A stretch of DNA of 64,000 nt from DATLLJ01 sp035537875 (GTDB lineage Bacteria > Acidobacteriota > Vicinamibacteria > Vicinamibacterales > CAVVIG01), in assembly GCA_035537875.1 (NCBI GenBank), contig DATLLJ010000150.1:21044-85043 (forward strand). Reading direction: 5' to 3'. Below the pieces are notes generated by a model. It searched no databases and was not told where the DNA came from. It saw only the letters and a program-made list of their open reading frames with translations. Position numbers and translations under genes: made by a program. Below are positions 8,400-16,177 of this stretch, piece by piece (positions within the stretch are counted from its first letter, which is position 1; each line of letters begins with the position of its first letter).

Positions 8400-9398
8400 A
8401 TGGATTCAGATCTGTCGCTCGAATTTCTCCGTGTCGTGGAACAGGCTGCTATCGCGTGCGCCCACACGATGGGGAACGGGGATCGTCACAAGTCGGACCA
8501 GGTCGCCGTGGAGTCGATGCGCGCGGTGATGGACACCGTCCCCATCGACGGGACCATTGTCATCGGTGAAGGCGAACGCGACGAGGCGCCGATGCTGTAC
8601 ATCGGCGAAAAGGTCGGTCTGGTCAATGCCAAGGGCATCAAGAGCCTCGGATTGGTGCGCTTCTCGGAGGTCGACATTGCCGTCGATCCGCTCGAAGGCA
8701 CGAACCTGTGCGCGACCGGCGCGCCCAACGCCATCGCGGTCCTCGCCGCTTCGGAGAAGGGCGGCCTGCTGCATGCGCCGGATCTCTACATGGAGAAGCT
8801 GGTCGTCGGCCCGACGTCGAAGGATCACGTGAGCCTCGATGCCCCGGTCGCCGACAACCTGGCTGCGATCGCGCGGTGCCTCGGCCGCGACGTGGACGAT
8901 CTCGTCGTCATCGTTCTCGATCGGCCTCGTCACGGGCGGCTCATCGAAGACATCCGGGCGACCGGCGCGCGGATCCGGCTGATTGGCGACGGGGATCTTT
9001 CGGCGGGTATCACGGCGGCGGTGTCCGGATCGGGCGTCCACGCGGTCATGGGCACGGGTGGCGCGCCGGAAGGCGTGCTGACCGCTGCGGCGATGCGCTG
9101 TCTCAACGGCGAGATCTTCGCGAGGCTCGTGGTCTCGAAACCGGAGCACGAAAGCCGCTGCCGCGCGATGGGCATTACGGACTTCAAGAGAGTCTACCGC
9201 GCGCACGATCTGGCGCCGGGCAACAACATCATCTTCGCCGCGACCGGCGTGACCGATGGCACGTTGATGCGGGGGGTTCGGTTCTTCGGCGACGGCGTCC
9301 GCACCAGCTCGCTCATCATGCAGAACCAGCCGCACCAGATACGCTTCATCGACAGCATCCACGTCGCTCCCGCGACGAACGTCAGGATCCGTTTCTGA
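8400..9398 (+). CDS. glpX: Class II fructose-1,6-bisphosphatase GlpX
   Basis: Metal-dependent phosphatase of gluconeogenesis, 332 residues. It contains the inositol-phosphatase-fold signature DPLEGTN (about residues 97-103), GEGERDEAPMLYIGE as metal site, and GTGGAPEGVLTAAAMRCL. Length is normal. It is followed after 3 bases by a Sua5-type gene on the same strand. Together with glgA earlier it fits sugar storage and gluconeogenic capability. Confidence 0.95.
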   Translation: MDSDLSLEFLRVVEQAAIACAHTMGNGDRHKSDQVAVESMRAVMDTVPIDGTIVIGEGERDEAPMLYIGEKVGLVNAKGIKSLGLVRFSEVDIAVDPLEGTNLCATGAPNAIAVLAASEKGGLLHAPDLYMEKLVVGPTSKDHVSLDAPVADNLAAIARCLGRDVDDLVVIVLDRPRHGRLIEDIRATGARIRLIGDGDLSAGITAAVSGSGVHAVMGTGGAPEGVLTAAAMRCLNGEIFARLVVSKPEHESRCRAMGITDFKRVYRAHDLAPGNNIIFAATGVTDGTLMRGVRFFGDGVRTSSLIMQNQPHQIRFIDSIHVAPATNVRIRF

Positions 9399-9401
9399 AC
9401 G

Positions 9402-10055
9402 ATGCGCCGCGTGTTCGTCGAGCCCGGTGCGCCTCAGCTCGATGCGCTCCAGGAAGCGGCCAAATGGATCCGCAATGGCGGGCTCGTCGCACTGCCAACA
9501 GATACACTGTACGGTCTCGCGGCGGATCCGTACCGGGTTGACGCGGTCGCGCGTCTCTTCGCCGTGAAGGGCCGGAGCGCAGAGCGCGGGCTTCCGCTGA
9601 TTGCCGCCGATACGGAACAGGTCATTCGCCACATGGGCCGTCTCTCGCGCACGGCCGAAGGATTGGCGCAGAAATTCTGGCCCGGTCCCTTGACGCTGCT
9701 CGTGGCCGCGCCCGCCGCCCTGGCCCCGGCTGTCACGGGCGGAACCGGTCGGGTCGGCGTGCGCGTGCCCGCGCACGCCGTCGCGCGCGCGATCTGCCGC
9801 TTCGCGGATCGCCCGGTCACGGCTACCAGCGCCAATCGGAGCGGGCAGCCGGCGACCGCTCTCCCCGACGATGTGGAGCGGACGCTCGGGGGTGATGTGG
9901 ATCTGTTGATTGATACCGGCCCGACGAGCGGCGGCGCGCCTTCGACGATCGTCGACGTGGCCGGGCCGGAACCGCTCCTCGTCCGCGCAGGCGCAATCCC
10001 TTGGGACACCATACAGGCATGGCTCGCAATCCACGACACACACAGCCCCAGCTAG
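9402..10055 (+). CDS. L-threonylcarbamoyladenylate synthase (Sua5/YciO/YrdC family)
   Basis: Makes threonylcarbamoyl-AMP from threonine, bicarbonate and ATP for the t6A37 modification of ANN-decoding tRNAs. The 217 residues hold one YrdC domain: GGLVALPTDTLYGLAADP, the KGRSAERGLPLI basic segment, FWPGPLTLLV, VGVRVPAH and TSANRSGQPA. The C-terminal Sua5 domain is absent, so it is a TsaC-sized protein with a short tail. Its last 37 bases overlap the start of hflX. Confidence 0.92.
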   Translation: MRRVFVEPGAPQLDALQEAAKWIRNGGLVALPTDTLYGLAADPYRVDAVARLFAVKGRSAERGLPLIAADTEQVIRHMGRLSRTAEGLAQKFWPGPLTLLVAAPAALAPAVTGGTGRVGVRVPAHAVARAICRFADRPVTATSANRSGQPATALPDDVERTLGGDVDLLIDTGPTSGGAPSTIVDVAGPEPLLVRAGAIPWDTIQAWLAIHDTHSPS

Positions 10056-11365
10056 CTTCGCCCCAGCGGAGATCCCGACCCGAGCGACCCGCAGGTGGTA
10101 GCGAACGCGCAGCGCTCGTCGGTCTGATCATGGGCCGGGCGCGGCGCTTCGATGCCGAGCGGTCGCTTGACGAACTCGCAGGCCTTGCCGATGCGGCAGG
10201 GGCAGAGGTGGTGTTGCGCGTGCTGCAGGAGCGCCCCAGGCCCGATCCGTCAACGTTCCTCGGCGCCGGGAAAGTCGCCACGCTCGCGGCCTCGGCTGCG
10301 GAAACGGGCGTCGACGTGATCATTTTCGATCACGAGTTGACGCCCGCCCAGCTGCGGCACCTCGAAGAGGAGACGGGCAGCAAGATCGTCGATCGAACGC
10401 AGCTCATTCTGGATATCTTCGCGCGGCGTGCCCGCACCCGCGAGGGGAAGCTGCAGGTGGAGCTCGCGCAGCTCGAGTACCTGCTTCCACGCCTCGTGGG
10501 CGCCGGCGCCGCGTTGTCGCGGCTCGGAGGCGGAATCGGCACGCGAGGCCCCGGAGAAACCAAGCTCGAAACCGACCGGCGCCGGATCCGCGCGCGTATT
10601 CACGCGGTGTCGAAGGACATCGAGCAGGTGCGTCAGCGACGCGCCCAGTCACGGGAGCGGCGACGGAAGTCCTCGGTGCCGATCGTCGCGCTGGTCGGCT
10701 ACACGAATGCCGGGAAAACGACGTTGTTCAACGTGCTCACGCGGGCCTCCGCGGAAGCCTCCGACGCCTTGTTCGTCACGCTCGATCCGCTTCTCCGTCA
10801 GGTTCGTCTGCCCGACAGCCGTACGCTGCTCGTGTCGGATACCGTAGGCTTCATCGATCGCCTTCCGCACGCGCTCGTCGCAGCCTTCCGCGCGACGCTC
10901 GAGGAAGTGGCAGCGGCCGACCTGATTCTGCACGTGACCGACGCGGCCGCGCCGGACCGGGACCGACGGATGGCGGCCGTCCGCCAGGTTCTCGAGGAAG
11001 TCGACGCCGTGGACGTCCCACTCCTCGACGTCTACAACAAGTGCGACCTGTTGACCGAGGAGGAGCGCCGCCGGCTGCTCGAGAGCGACCCTGCGGCGCT
11101 GTGCCTCTCGGCCCGGGGCGGGGGAATCGGTCAGTCACCCGCACCGTGGGGGATTGCTGAGCTACTCGAGACCCTCGCGCATCGTCTGGCAATCGATCTC
11201 CAGCGCGTGACCTTCACGTTCAACCCCCGTGAGGCGGCCGATCAAGCCGCGATCGCCCATCTGTACCGCCACGGGAAAGTCCTCGTCCACGAAACGCGGG
11301 ACGGTCAGGTATCAATCGTGGCCGATGTACCTCGACGCCTGATCGGTCAACTTAAGAAGATGTAA
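10019..11365 (+). CDS. hflX: GTPase HflX
   Basis: Ribosome-associated GTPase that splits stalled or stressed ribosomes; 448 residues from ATG 10019. A TTG at 10001 would add six residues. N-terminal HflX domain ends in the glycine-rich GGGIGTRGPGETKLETDRR; the G domain has GYTNAGKTTLFNVLT (G1), DTVGFIDRLPHALVAAFR (G3) and NKCD (G4). The first 30 residues are basic and probably disordered. It overlaps the Sua5 gene by 37 bp, so the two are likely translationally coupled. Confidence 0.94.
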   Translation: MARNPRHTQPQLASPQRRSRPERPAGGSERAALVGLIMGRARRFDAERSLDELAGLADAAGAEVVLRVLQERPRPDPSTFLGAGKVATLAASAAETGVDVIIFDHELTPAQLRHLEEETGSKIVDRTQLILDIFARRARTREGKLQVELAQLEYLLPRLVGAGAALSRLGGGIGTRGPGETKLETDRRRIRARIHAVSKDIEQVRQRRAQSRERRRKSSVPIVALVGYTNAGKTTLFNVLTRASAEASDALFVTLDPLLRQVRLPDSRTLLVSDTVGFIDRLPHALVAAFRATLEEVAAADLILHVTDAAAPDRDRRMAAVRQVLEEVDAVDVPLLDVYNKCDLLTEEERRRLLESDPAALCLSARGGGIGQSPAPWGIAELLETLAHRLAIDLQRVTFTFNPREAADQAAIAHLYRHGKVLVHETRDGQVSIVADVPRRLIGQLKKM

Positions 11366-11375
11366 ACTTTCACCG

Positions 11376-12749
11376 ATGCGTCGAGCCGCCCTGCAGGTCA
11401 GCAGCCTGTCGCTCGTTCTCGTGGCGGCTTGTGCGCCGAGAACGGCGCCGTTGCCTGTCGTGACGTCACCCCGGTTTCCCGACTTCGTGGCGCCCGTCGT
11501 TCCCGCGGCGTTTGCCAACCAGCCGTGGGCGGCGCGTCAGACCCGCGGCTGGACCTTTCTCCAGGCTGGCGACCTGCGAAACGCCGAGCGTGAGTTTTCC
11601 ATTGCGCTCAAGGCTGAACCCACGTTCTTCCCTGCGGAAATTGGCCTCGGCTACGTCGAGCTTGGGGACCGCGAGCCGAAGACGGCGTTGACCCGGTTTG
11701 AACGGGTCCTTGAACGCCAGGTGGACGCTTCAGCGCTGGTCGGTCGAGGCGTCGCGTACCTCGACCTCGACCGCGAAGCGGACGCGTTGGTCGCATTTGA
11801 AGCCGCCGTGGCCGCCGATCCTTCGCTGACCCAGATCGCCCAACGCGTCGAGGTGTTGAAATTCCGCAACGTCGAGCAGCGGATAGCCGAGGCCCGTGCC
11901 GCCGCCGAGGCGGGCCGGCTAGACGCTGCGATTCGCGCCTACACAGCGGCGGTTGACAGTTCTCCGGGCAGTCCGTTTCTCTACCGTGAGCTTGCCGCCG
12001 TCGAACGGCAGCGGGGCGACAATCCCGCGGCGCTCGCTCACTATCGGACTGCGCTCGGCCTCGATGCGGCCGACGTGGAGTCGCTGACGGCCATCGGGGA
12101 GATCCTCGAGACCACCGGGGACTTCGACGGCGCCGTCAGGGAGTACTCGGCGGCGCTGGCGATCGAGCCGAGCAGCGAACTGGTGGCCAAACTCGAGGCG
12201 GCCAGGGGACGGGTCGAGCTGGCACGGCTACCCGAACAGTTCCGCGCGATCGACGCCGCGCCCCAGATCACGCGCGGAGAACTGGCGGCGCTCATCGGCG
12301 TGCGACTGGCGCCGCTGCTGCAACCGGACGCACGCGTAGAGGCGGAGCCCATTACCGATGTCCGCACCGACTGGGCCGCGCCCTGGATCCTGACGGTATC
12401 TCGCGCCGGCGTCATGGAACCGTTCGCCAACCACGCGTTCCAGCCTGACTCCGCCGTTCGCCGGATCGATCTCGCCCAGGCGGTCGAACGACTGCTGATG
12501 CGTATTGCCCCTCTCAAACCCGAGGAGGCGCAGCGCTGGGACTCGGCGTCGGTGCAGTTCACCGATCTCGCGACAGGCCACCTGGCTTATCCGGCGGCCT
12601 CCGCCGCCGTCGCGTCGGGGATATTGACGGCCGAGCCGGACGGCACGTTTCAACCCTCGCAAGTGGTCAGCGGCGAACAGGCGGTTCGGGCGATCGAGCG
12701 ACTCCAGCAGCTCGCGGGCCTGCCGTCGATCGGCGCCGCCCGGAGATGA
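11376..12749 (+). CDS. TPR-repeat lipoprotein with C-terminal S-layer-homology-like region
   Basis: Envelope protein of 457 residues. A short signal peptide ends at a lipobox-like VAAC near residue 19, so it is probably lipid-anchored. At least five tetratricopeptide-like helical pairs run from about residue 48 to 280 (for example AGDLRNAEREFSIALKAEP and TGDFDGAVREYSAALAIEP). The final 150 residues resemble SLH modules (ITRGELAALIGVRLAPLL, YPAASAAVASGILTAEPDG, GEQAVRAIERLQQLAG). SLH-type domains typically bind cell-wall polymers. The ATGA overlap with pgsA indicates coupling. Confidence 0.8.
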   Translation: MRRAALQVSSLSLVLVAACAPRTAPLPVVTSPRFPDFVAPVVPAAFANQPWAARQTRGWTFLQAGDLRNAEREFSIALKAEPTFFPAEIGLGYVELGDREPKTALTRFERVLERQVDASALVGRGVAYLDLDREADALVAFEAAVAADPSLTQIAQRVEVLKFRNVEQRIAEARAAAEAGRLDAAIRAYTAAVDSSPGSPFLYRELAAVERQRGDNPAALAHYRTALGLDAADVESLTAIGEILETTGDFDGAVREYSAALAIEPSSELVAKLEAARGRVELARLPEQFRAIDAAPQITRGELAALIGVRLAPLLQPDARVEAEPITDVRTDWAAPWILTVSRAGVMEPFANHAFQPDSAVRRIDLAQAVERLLMRIAPLKPEEAQRWDSASVQFTDLATGHLAYPAASAAVASGILTAEPDGTFQPSQVVSGEQAVRAIERLQQLAGLPSIGAARR

Positions 12750-13318
12750 CGGTCTTCACGCCGGCGAATCAGCTGACGCTGCTGCGTATGCTGCTGATTC
12801 CGGCGTTCGTCATCCTTGTGATCTACGGACAGCTCGGGTGGGCGCTCGTGGTGTTCGTGGTCGCCGGAATCACCGACGGCCTGGACGGTCTGCTGGCGCG
12901 CTGGTCGGATCAGCGAACGAGCCTTGGCGCCTGGCTCGATCCGATGGCCGACAAACTGCTGCTGGTCACGACCTTCGTCGTATTGACCTGGCCCGGCCTT
13001 GGATTGGCGAATCGATTTCCAATCTGGCTCACCGTCTGCATCATCAGCCGCGACGTCGTGATCGTCCTGACCGTCGCGATCGTGAACCTGGCGATTGGGC
13101 GGCGCACGTTCAAGCCGTCGATCTTTGGAAAGGTAGCCACGGCCACCTACATGGTCACCGCCGTCGCCGCGATGATCTTCAATTACCGGGGGTATCATTC
13201 GAGGATCTTCGACGTTCTCGTCTGGGTGTCGCTGGCGATCACCTGGGTGTCGGCCATTCACTATATCCGGCACGCGGCTCGTATCATCGAGACGCCTCAA
13301 CCGACGGCAGTTCTATGA
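12746..13318 (+). CDS. pgsA: CDP-alcohol phosphatidyltransferase, probable PgsA
   Basis: Integral membrane enzyme of 190 residues; likely makes phosphatidylglycerol phosphate from CDP-diacylglycerol and glycerol-3-phosphate. The N-terminus NQLTLLRMLLIPAFV is typical, and the family signature DGLDGLLARWSDQRTSLGAWLDPMADK gives the D-x2-DG-x2-AR-x8-G-x3-D-x3-D pattern. Several hydrophobic spans follow. Overlaps ATGA with the lipoprotein upstream and with the cyclophilin downstream. A cardiolipin or phosphatidylinositol variant cannot be excluded. Confidence 0.88.
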   Translation: MTVFTPANQLTLLRMLLIPAFVILVIYGQLGWALVVFVVAGITDGLDGLLARWSDQRTSLGAWLDPMADKLLLVTTFVVLTWPGLGLANRFPIWLTVCIISRDVVIVLTVAIVNLAIGRRTFKPSIFGKVATATYMVTAVAAMIFNYRGYHSRIFDVLVWVSLAITWVSAIHYIRHAARIIETPQPTAVL

Positions 13319-14442
13319 AGCGATATTGTGTGCCGTGCGTGCTGTTCTCGATCGCGATCCGGGTGGCGGCGCCGGCCACGCCCGGCGTTCCGCATCGGAT
13401 CCCGGGGTTCGCTGCGGCTCTCGCGGCGCAAAGCCCTGCCTCCAAGCAGGCGGTGGTCGAGACCACGGCCGGCACGTTCATCATCGACCTCACGCCGGAC
13501 GCGGCGCCGAATCAGAGCGCGCACTTCATGAAAGTGGCGGCTGAGGGGGGGTACGACGGCACGGTCTTTCATCGCATGGTGCCGAGGGGTATGGTTCAGG
13601 GCGGCGACCCGCTGTCGACAGACCCGAGCAAGCGCTCAGCCTACGGCAGCGGCGGGTTGAACGCGGTGACCGACGACCCCCCGGCCCCGAAGATGACGAG
13701 CGGATCGGTAGCAGCCGTCACGGTTCCCGGTAAGCCGAACAGCGGGGGCGCGCAGTTCTTCGTGGTTCTCGCGGATCAACCGGCACTCGACGGCCGGTAC
13801 GCCGTGTTCGGTCGCGTGTCGGACGGACTCGACGTCCTGGTCAAGATTTCGACGACACCGGTCGATGCGGCCGGGCTCGCCACCGAACGCGTCGAGATTC
13901 GACGTGTGACGATTCGTGACACGCCGCCGGAACCGTTCGTCAGCGAAAGCCTCAGCCAGCTTGCCGAGTACCGAGCGGTGCTCGAGACGAGCGAGGGCTC
14001 CATCGCGATCGAGTTCTTGACCGACAAGGCGCCGAATACCGTCCGGCAATTCATGCGGATGGCGGCCGCCGGCGTATACGACGGCATGGCCTTCCACCGG
14101 GTGGCGCCGGGTTTCGTCATCCAGACGGGCGCCGAAGGGACGCGTGCCGTCGCGTTCAGCGACAAGCAGCGCAAGCTGGTTGGCCCGATGGCTCCCGAGT
14201 TCAGCGACACGATGCATGTCAAGGGGATTGTGTCGATGGCGCGCGGCGCCGATCCCGCGAGTGCGACGACGTCGTTCTTCATCTGCACGGGGCCGTCCCC
14301 GGCGCTCGACGGACAATACACCGCCTTTGCCCGCGTGGTGGACGGCATGATGGCGGTCGAGGCGATCGAAAAAGCCCCGCGTAAAGACGAGACTCCGATC
14401 AACCGCATCGAGTTGAAGACCATTCGAATCGAGAAGAAATAG
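13315..14442 (+). CDS. Exported peptidylprolyl isomerase with two cyclophilin domains
   Basis: Protein of 375 residues with an N-terminal signal-like hydrophobic segment (YCVPCVLFSIAIRVAAPA) and two cyclophilin domains. The first (about 45-205) has HFMKVAAEGGYDGTVFHRMV and KPNSGGAQFFVVL; the second (about 215-375) has FMRMAAAGVYDGMAFHRVAP and TSFFICTGPSPALDGQYTAF. The start is the ATG overlapping the pgsA stop (ATGA). Tandem cyclophilin domains in a single secreted protein are uncommon but known. Probably folds envelope proteins. Confidence 0.88.
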   Translation: MKRYCVPCVLFSIAIRVAAPATPGVPHRIPGFAAALAAQSPASKQAVVETTAGTFIIDLTPDAAPNQSAHFMKVAAEGGYDGTVFHRMVPRGMVQGGDPLSTDPSKRSAYGSGGLNAVTDDPPAPKMTSGSVAAVTVPGKPNSGGAQFFVVLADQPALDGRYAVFGRVSDGLDVLVKISTTPVDAAGLATERVEIRRVTIRDTPPEPFVSESLSQLAEYRAVLETSEGSIAIEFLTDKAPNTVRQFMRMAAAGVYDGMAFHRVAPGFVIQTGAEGTRAVAFSDKQRKLVGPMAPEFSDTMHVKGIVSMARGADPASATTSFFICTGPSPALDGQYTAFARVVDGMMAVEAIEKAPRKDETPINRIELKTIRIEKK

Positions 14443-14478
14443 CGGGGCCGTTACACGGTCCGCGCGGCGGGGCCGTCG

Positions 14479-14712
14479 TCACGCACCGGGGAGGCGCGTC
14501 ACCTTCACCACGACGCCAACGAGATACTCGACACGGATGCGGTCACCCGCCTCGAGCGAATGGCCCACGATGGCTTCCGGGCCCACACGAGCGGCGTTGA
14601 GCTGTTCCCCCGGATCGTCTTCGTGAGTGAACACGATCTCCCACGAAACCTGCCCGTGGATACTCACGGGCTGAATCCGTTTCAGCACCGCATCGCGCGA
14701 CCCCTTCAACAT
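14479..14712 (-). CDS. Small conserved-looking protein, unknown function
   Basis: Predicted 77-residue protein starting MLKGSRDAVLKRIQPVSIHG. Possible upstream starts at 14724 and 14736 run into the word-repeat and are less likely. It has a plausible small beta-barrel pattern (QVSWEIVFTHEDDPGEQL, GDRIRVEYLVGVVVKVTRL). No family recognised. It is convergent with the cyclophilin gene and lies between that and dinB, from which it is separated by the repeat. Confidence 0.5.
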   Translation of the reverse strand: MLKGSRDAVLKRIQPVSIHGQVSWEIVFTHEDDPGEQLNAARVGPEAIVGHSLEAGDRIRVEYLVGVVVKVTRLPGA

Positions 14713-14734
14713 CGCTGCGATCATACATCTAGTC

Positions 14735-14855
14735 ATTGGGTCATCTGATCATCGGATCATTGATTGCGGGATTCTGCACGCAACCACCCCGCAACACCCC
14801 AATCCCCCAATCTCGCAATCAATGACCCGATGACCAGATGACTAGATGACCCAAT
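14735..14855. repeat. Word-array inverted repeat (ATCATCGG/GTCATCTG type)
   Basis: Left arm 14735-14773 (ATTGGGTCATCTGATCATCG...) and right arm 14809-14855 are near-perfect inverted copies made of tandem 8-nt words; the right arm has one extra word. The 35-base middle is C-rich. The right arm runs into dinB, encoding its last codons and stop. The left arm reaches the upstream start codons of the small minus-strand gene. Function unknown. Confidence 0.85.
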
Positions 14856-15918
14856 TCCCAAACGGCAGCTGGTCGGTTGAATCAACGCTGGCCGCGTCGC
14901 AGAGGTTGTGAACGCTGACCCCGAGCAGCCGGATCGGACGGCGGCCGGCGTCGGTGTGTTCGAGCAGGCGCACCGCCCGTTCGACGATGGAATCCTCGTC
15001 GTGAGTGGGAGAGGAGGTCCGGCTTCGGGTAATGGTGGTGAAGTCGCTGTACCGCACCTTCAGCGTCACCGTGCGCGCGAGCAGCGGCTTGCGTGCCAGC
15101 CACCTGGCCGCGTCGGCGGCCAACCGGGCGACGTTCGTCCGAATGACTTCGATGTCGAGCAGATCGGCCGGATAGGTGTTCTCGGATCCGGAGGACTTCA
15201 CTTCGCGGTCGGGCGTGACCGGCCGCTCGTCGATACCCTGAGCGAGCAGCTGCAGGGAGTCGGCGAGACTGCCGACGGCGGCTCGGAGACGCTCGGGGGC
15301 GGCGCTCCGCACATCGACGAGACGTTCGATGCCGTGCGCGCGCAGCCGGCGAGCGGTGACCGGGCCGACGCCCCACAGCGCGTCGATCTTCAATTGCTGG
15401 AGAAACGGCTCGACGCGATCAGGGCTGATGACCGTCAACCCATCTGGCTTCTTCCAACTCGAGGCGATCTTGGCGAGGAACTTGTTGGGGGCCACGCCGG
15501 CCGAGGCGGTGAGGCCTGTTTCCTCGTAAATGCGTGCTTTCAGGCGCCGCGCCACCCGAGTGGCGATTGGCTCGTGCCACTGGTTCTCCGTGACGTCAAG
15601 GTAGGCCTCATCGAGCGACAACGGTTCGACGAGCGGCGTAATCTCGCGAAAGAGGGCCAACACCGTGTTCGACGCTGCACGGTACCGGACGAAGTCGGGC
15701 GACACAACGACAAGCGACGGACAAAGGCGGACGGCCCTGGCCATCGACATGGCCGACCGGACCCCGAAGGCGCGCGCTTCGTAGCTGGCTGCCGCCACGA
15801 CCCCTCGGCGGTCCGGTTGTCCGCCGACGGCGACGGGTCTGGCCCGGAGCGCGGGGTTGTCGCGCTGCTCGACCGACGCGTAGAACGCGTCCATGTCGAC
15901 GTGCAGAATGCGACGCAT
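14842..15918 (-). CDS. dinB: DNA polymerase IV (Y-family)
   Basis: Translesion polymerase of 358 residues. Catalytic motifs HVDMDAFYASVEQRDNP at the N-terminus and SLDEAYLDVT near residue 105; SAGVAPNKFLAKIASSWKKP and the helix-hairpin-helix region LWGVGPVTARRL follow, then the little-finger domain. The C-terminus ends FGNWVI, part of it encoded by the adjacent repeat. It lacks a recognisable beta-clamp-binding motif at the end, which could reflect the repeat replacing the native tail. No SOS box was identified. Confidence 0.95.
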   Translation of the reverse strand: MRRILHVDMDAFYASVEQRDNPALRARPVAVGGQPDRRGVVAAASYEARAFGVRSAMSMARAVRLCPSLVVVSPDFVRYRAASNTVLALFREITPLVEPLSLDEAYLDVTENQWHEPIATRVARRLKARIYEETGLTASAGVAPNKFLAKIASSWKKPDGLTVISPDRVEPFLQQLKIDALWGVGPVTARRLRAHGIERLVDVRSAAPERLRAAVGSLADSLQLLAQGIDERPVTPDREVKSSGSENTYPADLLDIEVIRTNVARLAADAARWLARKPLLARTVTLKVRYSDFTTITRSRTSSPTHDEDSIVERAVRLLEHTDAGRRPIRLLGVSVHNLCDAASVDSTDQLPFGNWVI

Positions 15919-16163
15919 TTCAGGCCAATTGTAAATTGCCGAATTGCAAATTGAACGTCACGACGTGCGGACTGAGTTGCGGATTCCGGAAAGCGCAGAT
16001 CAGAGGTTGCAGGCCACGGTTTGAAATAGAATAGGACGTTGACCCTGGGGCGTGACAAGAAGCAGCTGAATCGGCGATCTCGTCCGGCGGCCATTCAATC
16101 CGCAATCTGCGATCCTGCAATTCTGCAATGCTGCAATCCTGCAATTCTGCAATCTGTAGTGTG
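15919..16163. repeat. Word-array spacer (AATTGCA type) between dinB and ettA
   Basis: The divergent spacer starts with AATTGTAAATTGCCGAATTGCAAATTG (split here as two words families) and ends with tandem words of the CTGCAATC/CTGCAATT type around 16096-16158. The two ends are mutually complementary. About 130 bases between them show no gene. The promoters of both genes must lie here but no convincing consensus was seen. Confidence 0.75.
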
Positions 16164-16177
16164 ATTTCCTAAAAGCG

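Noticed and set aside
8406..10043. 545-codon open frame antisense to glpX and the Sua5 gene
   Set aside because: Shadow of two well-supported genes; composition is Arg/His/Asp-rich as expected for such frames.
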